This document shows, one piece after another, positions 30,619 to 34,512 of a stretch of DNA of 34,512 nucleotides (position 1 is its first letter; each line of letters opens with the position of its first letter). Where the stretch lies: contig JAHZKV010000090.1 of NCBI GenBank assembly GCA_022600215.1, forward strand, positions 1-34,512, given 5' to 3'. The notes under the pieces were generated by a model. It worked only from the letters and a program-made list of their open reading frames with translations. It was not told where the DNA came from and did not search any database. This DNA is from a bacterium. GTDB taxonomy: Bacteria > Chlamydiota > Chlamydiia > Chlamydiales > 2-12-FULL-49-11. Made by a program: the position numbers and the translations under genes.

Positions 30619-31895
30619 TTTGTATCCTTTATTTTCGTAATGGTTGCTGCAAGAGAGCCGCAGGAGAGATTTGCCTCGATAGAATCGCCCTCTTGTATTT
30701 GATTGGTATTAGTGATGACTTCTTTTGTTCCTTCCTTGAAGAGGAGGGAGTACCCTTTTTTCAATAGGTTTTTAGGGTTGATCGAAGTGAGATGGTCTGC
30801 AATAGCTTTCATTTGTTCTCTGGCGCGCTTTATTCTGTTTTGTGGGGAAAATAGTTGCAGGCTTCGCTTTTTCTCTTCCACAAACTGTTTCTTTCCACGA
30901 ATTAGTCGCTGCATACCATTGTCAATTCCAGAAACAAGATTGTCTACATTTTGAATGAAAATAGAGAGCATGGAATAAGGAGATTCAAAACATCTGTTTT
31001 TTGCCATTTTTTGCATAGCAAGCTTAAAGGCTTTCATCTTGGAGAGGGTACAGTTAGTGATAGAGGTAGAGAGCTTTGCTAGGTTTAGCTCGATCGTTTT
31101 TTTATCAGGCACCGCTATTTCTGCCGCTGCAGAAGGGGTAGGAGCACGAACATCAGCTACAAAATCTGCAATAGTAAAATCTGTTTCATGCCCACAGGCA
31201 GAGATAATAGGGATTTTGGAGCGATAAATGGCCTCTGCTACTATTTTCTCATTAAAACAAAATAGGTCCTCCAGCGAGCCGCCGCCTCTTCCCACAATCA
31301 TTACATCTACCAGATTGTGCTTATTAAAATCATCAATGGCTCGCGCTATTTCAATTTCTGCTCCAGCGCCTTGCACTGCAACAGGGTTTAGGACCAGTTG
31401 GAAGTTGGGATAACGCCTAGAAAGTACATGGATAATATCTTTGATCACAGAGCCTGTACCACTTGTTACTACCCCAATCTTCTTTGGGAAAGTGGGTAGA
31501 GGCTTTTTGATGTCTTTATCAAAGTAACCTTTTCCTTGCAGTTCCTCTTTTAAGAGGTGGAGTTTCATCAACAAATCACCAGCACCTGTTTTACTGATCT
31601 TTTTTGCGATAATTTGATAACTACCTCGAGGAGCATAAAGAGAGATCTCTCCTTCAATAATTATCTCATCCCCATCTTTTGGAGTGAGCGTATTTCGTGC
31701 ATTTCCGGCAAAAAGAGCCACAGAGATAGCGCTCATCTTATCTTTAAGGGTGAAATAGACGTGCCCACTTTGCTGTTTTTTAAGGTTGGAAACCTCTCCC
31801 TTTACCTTGATATACTTGAAATTGATCTCAAAAAGATTTTTAATTTCTCCTGTCAAGGAAGATACGGTGTGAATATTTTTTAGGGTTTTTTCCAT
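30615..31895 (-). CDS. xseA: Exodeoxyribonuclease VII large subunit
   Basis: Catalytic subunit that degrades single-stranded DNA from both ends. The N-terminal OB domain (about 20-105) contains VKGEVSNLKKQQSGHVYFTLKD. The catalytic domain has IGVVTSGTGSVIKDIIHVLSRR (usually TSPTGAAIRD; here Gly replaces Pro), VGRGGGSLEDLFCFNE, ISACGHETDFTIADFVAD and RAPTPSAAAE. The C-terminal coiled coil runs to about 400. Length 426 is normal. It shares a 75-base divergent promoter region with tpiA; xseB overlaps its end. Confidence 0.96.
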   Translation of the reverse strand: MEKTLKNIHTVSSLTGEIKNLFEINFKYIKVKGEVSNLKKQQSGHVYFTLKDKMSAISVALFAGNARNTLTPKDGDEIIIEGEISLYAPRGSYQIIAKKISKTGAGDLLMKLHLLKEELQGKGYFDKDIKKPLPTFPKKIGVVTSGTGSVIKDIIHVLSRRYPNFQLVLNPVAVQGAGAEIEIARAIDDFNKHNLVDVMIVGRGGGSLEDLFCFNEKIVAEAIYRSKIPIISACGHETDFTIADFVADVRAPTPSAAAEIAVPDKKTIELNLAKLSTSITNCTLSKMKAFKLAMQKMAKNRCFESPYSMLSIFIQNVDNLVSGIDNGMQRLIRGKKQFVEEKKRSLQLFSPQNRIKRAREQMKAIADHLTSINPKNLLKKGYSLLFKEGTKEVITNTNQIQEGDSIEANLSCGSLAATITKIKDTK

Positions 31896-31932
31896 TGGAG
31901 TAAGGATAAGCGATCAAAGACAAATTTTCAAC

Positions 31933-31962
31933 TTGAAAATGAACCTCTTTCTTTGCTATACT
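31933..31962 (+). promoter_or_regulatory. Strong sigma-70-type promoter of tpiA with minimal leader
   Basis: TTGAAA (31933-31938), an 18-base spacer and TATACT (31957-31962). The -10 ends eight bases before ATG 31971, so transcription would begin at or just before the start codon. No Shine-Dalgarno lies in between. This predicts a leaderless or near-leaderless mRNA. Confidence 0.65.
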
Positions 31963-31970
31963 TTGTCTCT

Positions 31971-32705
31971 ATGAAAAAAATTATTATAGCAAACTGGAAA
32001 ATGCACAAGCTTCGCAAGGAAGCAGTAGATTTTGTGGAAAATCTTTCTGCTCAAAAAGAAGTTGATATTGCGATTATTCCATCATTTCTTGCGCTAAGAG
32101 ATCTAAAAAATGCTGCTCCTAAAGAGATTGCTATTGGATCTCAAAATATGTCTGAGCATAGCCATGGAGCTTTTACTGGCGAGATATCTGCTTCTATGCT
32201 GAAAGATGTGGGCGCAGATTTTGTGATGCTTGGTCATAGTGAGCGCCGTAAGATCTTTTTAGAGAGTAATGATGTGATTACCAAAAAAGTTGAGCGGGCT
32301 GTGGTAGAAAATATGCCTTTTGTTCTGTGTGTAGGGGAGACTCTTGATGAAAGGGAGCTGGGGGAGACCAAAGAGGTGATCTCTGTAATGCTGGATGCTC
32401 TCTCTGCTTTGATTGGTTCTCATTGGGACCTTGTCACTATTGCTTACGAACCAGTTTGGGCTATTGGCTCTGGAAAAGTTGCTACCCCTGATATTATTTC
32501 AGAGGTACATAACTATATCCGAGAAAAGTTGTTAGAGTTCACTCCAGAAAAAGGGGAGGGGATTCGTATTTTGTACGGTGGCTCTGTAAAGAGCGACAAT
32601 ATCGCAGAAATTTTGTCTATTGATAATGTAGATGGTGCCCTTGTTGGAGGTGCATCGCTTGATCCATTATCATTTAATCAGTTGATAAACGAGGTAAGTA
32701 TCTAA
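31971..32705 (+). CDS. tpiA: Triosephosphate isomerase
   Basis: Interconverts dihydroxyacetone phosphate and glyceraldehyde-3-phosphate. Motifs: IIIANWKMHK (Asn and catalytic Lys), GAFTGEISASMLKD, MLGHSERRKIF (catalytic His), IAYEPVWAIGSGKVA (catalytic Glu and start of the mobile loop), ILYGGSVKSDN and DGALVGGASL. 244 residues. ATG 31971 matches the family N-terminus; a TTG six codons earlier overlaps the -10 box and is unlikely. The stop overlaps the secG start as TAATG, giving a tpiA-secG-def operon. Confidence 0.97.
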   Translation: MKKIIIANWKMHKLRKEAVDFVENLSAQKEVDIAIIPSFLALRDLKNAAPKEIAIGSQNMSEHSHGAFTGEISASMLKDVGADFVMLGHSERRKIFLESNDVITKKVERAVVENMPFVLCVGETLDERELGETKEVISVMLDALSALIGSHWDLVTIAYEPVWAIGSGKVATPDIISEVHNYIREKLLEFTPEKGEGIRILYGGSVKSDNIAEILSIDNVDGALVGGASLDPLSFNQLINEVSI

Positions 32706-32998
32706 TGTCATTATTATTTTTTCTATTTATATTCTTGTATTTGGGCGTAGCGGTTCTCTTATCGTTGCTTGTGATGATGCAAGAGAGCAAAACTTTAGGT
32801 CTAGGAGCATCTTTTGGTGGAGATAGCTCTTCATCCGTATTTGGATCCTCTACTGCAGATGTGGTAAAAAAGATCACCGCTTACTTGGCTGTAGCATTTT
32901 TTGCTGGATGTATGATCTTAACTTATTGGTCTCATGGTCTTTCTAAAATTCCTACCGCAAAACCCGTAGAAATTGAATCGGTTGAAGATGTAGAGTAA
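32705..32998 (+). CDS. secG: Protein translocase subunit SecG
   Basis: SecG assists SecYE in export across the inner membrane. 97 residues with two membrane helices (about 3-24 and 57-76). Between them lies the SecG loop: VMMQESKTLGLGASFGGDSSSSVFGSS, matching the family LLQxgKGaglGaxFGGgssqtlFGs; then TADVVKKITAYLAVAFF. An acidic C-terminus follows. The start overlaps tpiA by one base; def follows after nine bases. Confidence 0.94.
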   Translation: MSLLFFLFIFLYLGVAVLLSLLVMMQESKTLGLGASFGGDSSSSVFGSSTADVVKKITAYLAVAFFAGCMILTYWSHGLSKIPTAKPVEIESVEDVE

Positions 32999-33007
32999 GA
33001 GGAAGCA

Positions 33008-33577
33008 ATGAAAGAACTATGCTATCTAGGAGAGCCTGTCCTCCGTAAAAAATGTAAAGAGGTGGAGGAGATCACTCCTTTTGTGAAAAAGGTGATCAAT
33101 GAACTGATTTCAACGGTCAAAGCACAAAATGGCGCAGGCCTTGCAGCTCCTCAAATTGGATATGATCTTCGTATCTTCGTTAACATTTGGGGAAAGGAAA
33201 CGGAGGAAGATGGTTACCCCGAGGTGCTAGAAGAACCAGAAGTGTATATCAATCCCGTGATCACTCGCTTTTCAGAAAAGAAATTCGTCAAACCAGAGGG
33301 ATGTCTCTCTATTCCTGGCGTAACAGTAGATGTTTCTCGATCTTACGATATTGATATTGAATATACCAATCGTGATGGCAAAAGAGTCACTTCTAAAAAA
33401 GAGCACACCTGGCGTGCCAAGTGCCTGCAGCATGAAATTGACCATCTAAATGGCATTTTATTTATCGACTATTTCTCCGAAGCACAAAAAAAGAAAGTAG
33501 CTTCCCAGCTTATTGCCCTCGAAAAGCGGACCAAAGATCAAAAAAGTAAAGTGATGGGCAAAGACATCTTTGGTTAG
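33008..33577 (+). CDS. def: Peptide deformylase
   Basis: Removes the formyl group from new N-termini, with a metal ion. Three motifs are intact: GAGLAAPQIG (about 42-51), EGCLSIPG with the Cys ligand (about 97-104) and QHEIDHLNGILF with the two His ligands and catalytic Glu. 189 residues, usual length. GAGGA lies five bases before the ATG. It is third in tpiA-secG-def and overlaps the convergent membrane protein gene by four bases. Confidence 0.97.
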   Translation: MKELCYLGEPVLRKKCKEVEEITPFVKKVINELISTVKAQNGAGLAAPQIGYDLRIFVNIWGKETEEDGYPEVLEEPEVYINPVITRFSEKKFVKPEGCLSIPGVTVDVSRSYDIDIEYTNRDGKRVTSKKEHTWRAKCLQHEIDHLNGILFIDYFSEAQKKKVASQLIALEKRTKDQKSKVMGKDIFG

Positions 33578-34383
33578 TTGTCTCTAAGAAGTGTTTGATT
33601 ACGATCATGGATCAGTTTTTGAATTCTCTCTATTGCAAGGTCTCTTTGGCCTTTTGTCATAGAATTTTTAGGGTTTGAGTATATCATGTATAGCGGAAGG
33701 AGCAAATCCTTGGTAGTTTGTGCATTCTCAATCATAACTTTGTAAGTGGTGGAGGTAGCAGATGTTGCTAATTTTTGTATTTCAGTTTTATTATTAGCTT
33801 CTCTTTCTATTCTATTAATATGAGGCTGTAACTTGAAATATTGGGTTACCAAAATAATAATTAAAAACCCAATTAGAGCCCATCTATAAGCAGGGGTACC
33901 TTTCGTAAGAGAAACGATAGCACAAGAACTAATGCACCCAAAAAAGGGACCTACAATACATCCTTGTAGTTCTGATCGCTCATTGTCCCATTGATCCTCT
34001 ATCTTTGGAACTCCTAAATGAAATAAAATAGGATCTTCTGTTAAACACGAACGGTTTGGATGTACATAGTAATGATCAATATACATTGCTACACCTGAAA
34101 TAAGAGGAATACTATATAAAAACCAAATAAAATAGATTTTTTTCAAAACAAGCTCTTCATTTATAATTGAGCTGCAAACAAGACTCATAGATACTTGAAT
34201 AGTAAATACAAAAAAGGAAGAGATTACAATGATCCAACGCTGCCATATTTCTAGAACTCTTTGATTGTATTTACGTTCTTTTCGAATAGCATTTAGCATC
34301 CCAGGTTGGACTTCAAACGTTTCTCTATAATCCATTTCCTGAAAAAATAAAGAAGCAGCATCTGATCTAGTTTGTGGCAACAT
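33574..34383 (-). CDS. Four-helix membrane protein of unknown function
   Basis: A 269-residue protein that I cannot assign. Two hydrophobic pairs: about 49-74 with 83-102, and 142-160 with 167-183. Each is a candidate helical hairpin, with long polar termini (residues 1-48 and 184-269) that would face the same side. The C-terminal part is helical and charged, with IQKLATSATSTTYK and a basic end. This two-hairpin layout without signal peptide resembles chlamydial inclusion-membrane proteins in form only. The ATG has GGAGGG six bases upstream and a recognisable promoter (34412-34440). The gene overlaps the def stop by four bases. Chlamydia-lineage specificity is suspected, not shown. Confidence 0.72.
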   Translation of the reverse strand: MLPQTRSDAASLFFQEMDYRETFEVQPGMLNAIRKERKYNQRVLEIWQRWIIVISSFFVFTIQVSMSLVCSSIINEELVLKKIYFIWFLYSIPLISGVAMYIDHYYVHPNRSCLTEDPILFHLGVPKIEDQWDNERSELQGCIVGPFFGCISSCAIVSLTKGTPAYRWALIGFLIIILVTQYFKLQPHINRIEREANNKTEIQKLATSATSTTYKVMIENAQTTKDLLLPLYMIYSNPKNSMTKGQRDLAIERIQKLIHDRNQTLLRDN

Positions 34384-34411
34384 ATTAAGCCCTCCATATA
34401 TGTAACAAACA

Positions 34412-34440
34412 AGTTTAGTCTAAGCATTATTTTAGACCAA
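34412..34440 (-). promoter_or_regulatory. Candidate promoter of the four-helix membrane protein gene
   Basis: On the minus strand TTGGTC, a 17-base spacer and TAAACT, ending 28 bases before the ATG. The palindrome TTTACAT-A-ATGTAAA (34455-34469) lies just upstream of the -35 and could be a regulator site. Confidence 0.45.
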
Positions 34441-34512
34441 TATAAATGATGGTTTTTACATAATGTAAATTATCAGACGTTTCTAGGAGGTTGTTTATCA
34501 TAAGAAAAAACC

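Noticed and set aside
1..34512. tRNA genes, rRNA genes or CRISPR arrays
   Set aside because: I saw no TTCRANNC arm with matching acceptor stem, no rRNA-like blocks and no regularly spaced repeats with unique spacers; a dedicated tRNA search was not possible.

Overview
The window looks like chromosomal DNA of a member of the Chlamydiota, most likely outside the Chlamydiaceae (an amoeba- or arthropod-associated 'environmental' chlamydia). The strongest pointer is a double-length UvrA of about 1784 residues next to pyruvate kinase, a known chlamydial arrangement. Further pointers are the xseB-xseA/tpiA neighbourhood, a compact aro cluster, cydAB, the di-AMP cyclase gene, and several small membrane or coiled-coil proteins without recognisable relatives. 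The DNA is moderately AT-rich. I cannot name the genus from sequence alone.

Layout. 1-3.2 kb: the 3' part of folC runs in, convergent with a minus-strand operon lgt - PIN/TRAM membrane protein - acpS. 3.2-7.1 kb: a secreted RHS/YD-repeat protein that stops where the conserved C-terminal RHS core should begin, with a possible decayed tail behind it. 7.3-10.2 kb: rlmH, a 620-residue protein of unknown function, and ssb. 10.4-10.9 kb: two tandem tiny lipoproteins, a terminator, and the 4.5S SRP RNA gene on the minus strand; the two lipoproteins and the RNA are not obvious from an ORF search. 10.9-16.3 kb: uvrA. 16.4-18.1 kb: three consecutive small proteins that look like diverged paralogues, then a short coiled-coil protein behind an AT-rich set of inverted repeats. 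18.2-22.3 kb: pyk, then minus-strand rsmE, a 56-residue CdaR-like anchor protein, cdaA and aroD. 22.3-26.0 kb: aroB-aroA-aroK-aroC, tightly overlapping, which with aroD covers most of the shikimate pathway (aroE is not in the window). 26.1-28.5 kb: cydAB. 28.5-29.5 kb: a hydrophobic 182-residue protein flanked by two inverted copies of a hairpin-rich repeat. 29.5-34.4 kb: nadK, xseBA, then tpiA-secG-def, and finally a four-helix membrane protein.

The housekeeping content covers cofactor and lipid chemistry (folC, acpS, lgt, nadK), DNA maintenance (ssb, uvrA, xseAB), RNA modification (rlmH, rsmE), protein export and maturation (SRP RNA, secG, def), glycolysis (pyk, tpiA), respiration (cydAB), c-di-AMP signalling (cdaA) and aromatic biosynthesis (aroDBAKC). 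Accessory content is concentrated at 3.3-7.1, 16.4-18.1, 28.5-29.5 and 33.6-34.4 kb. The items I consider most worth following are the minimal CdaR-like protein, the three tandem paralogues, the inverted repeat pair around the 182-residue gene, and the near-zero leaders of pyk and tpiA.
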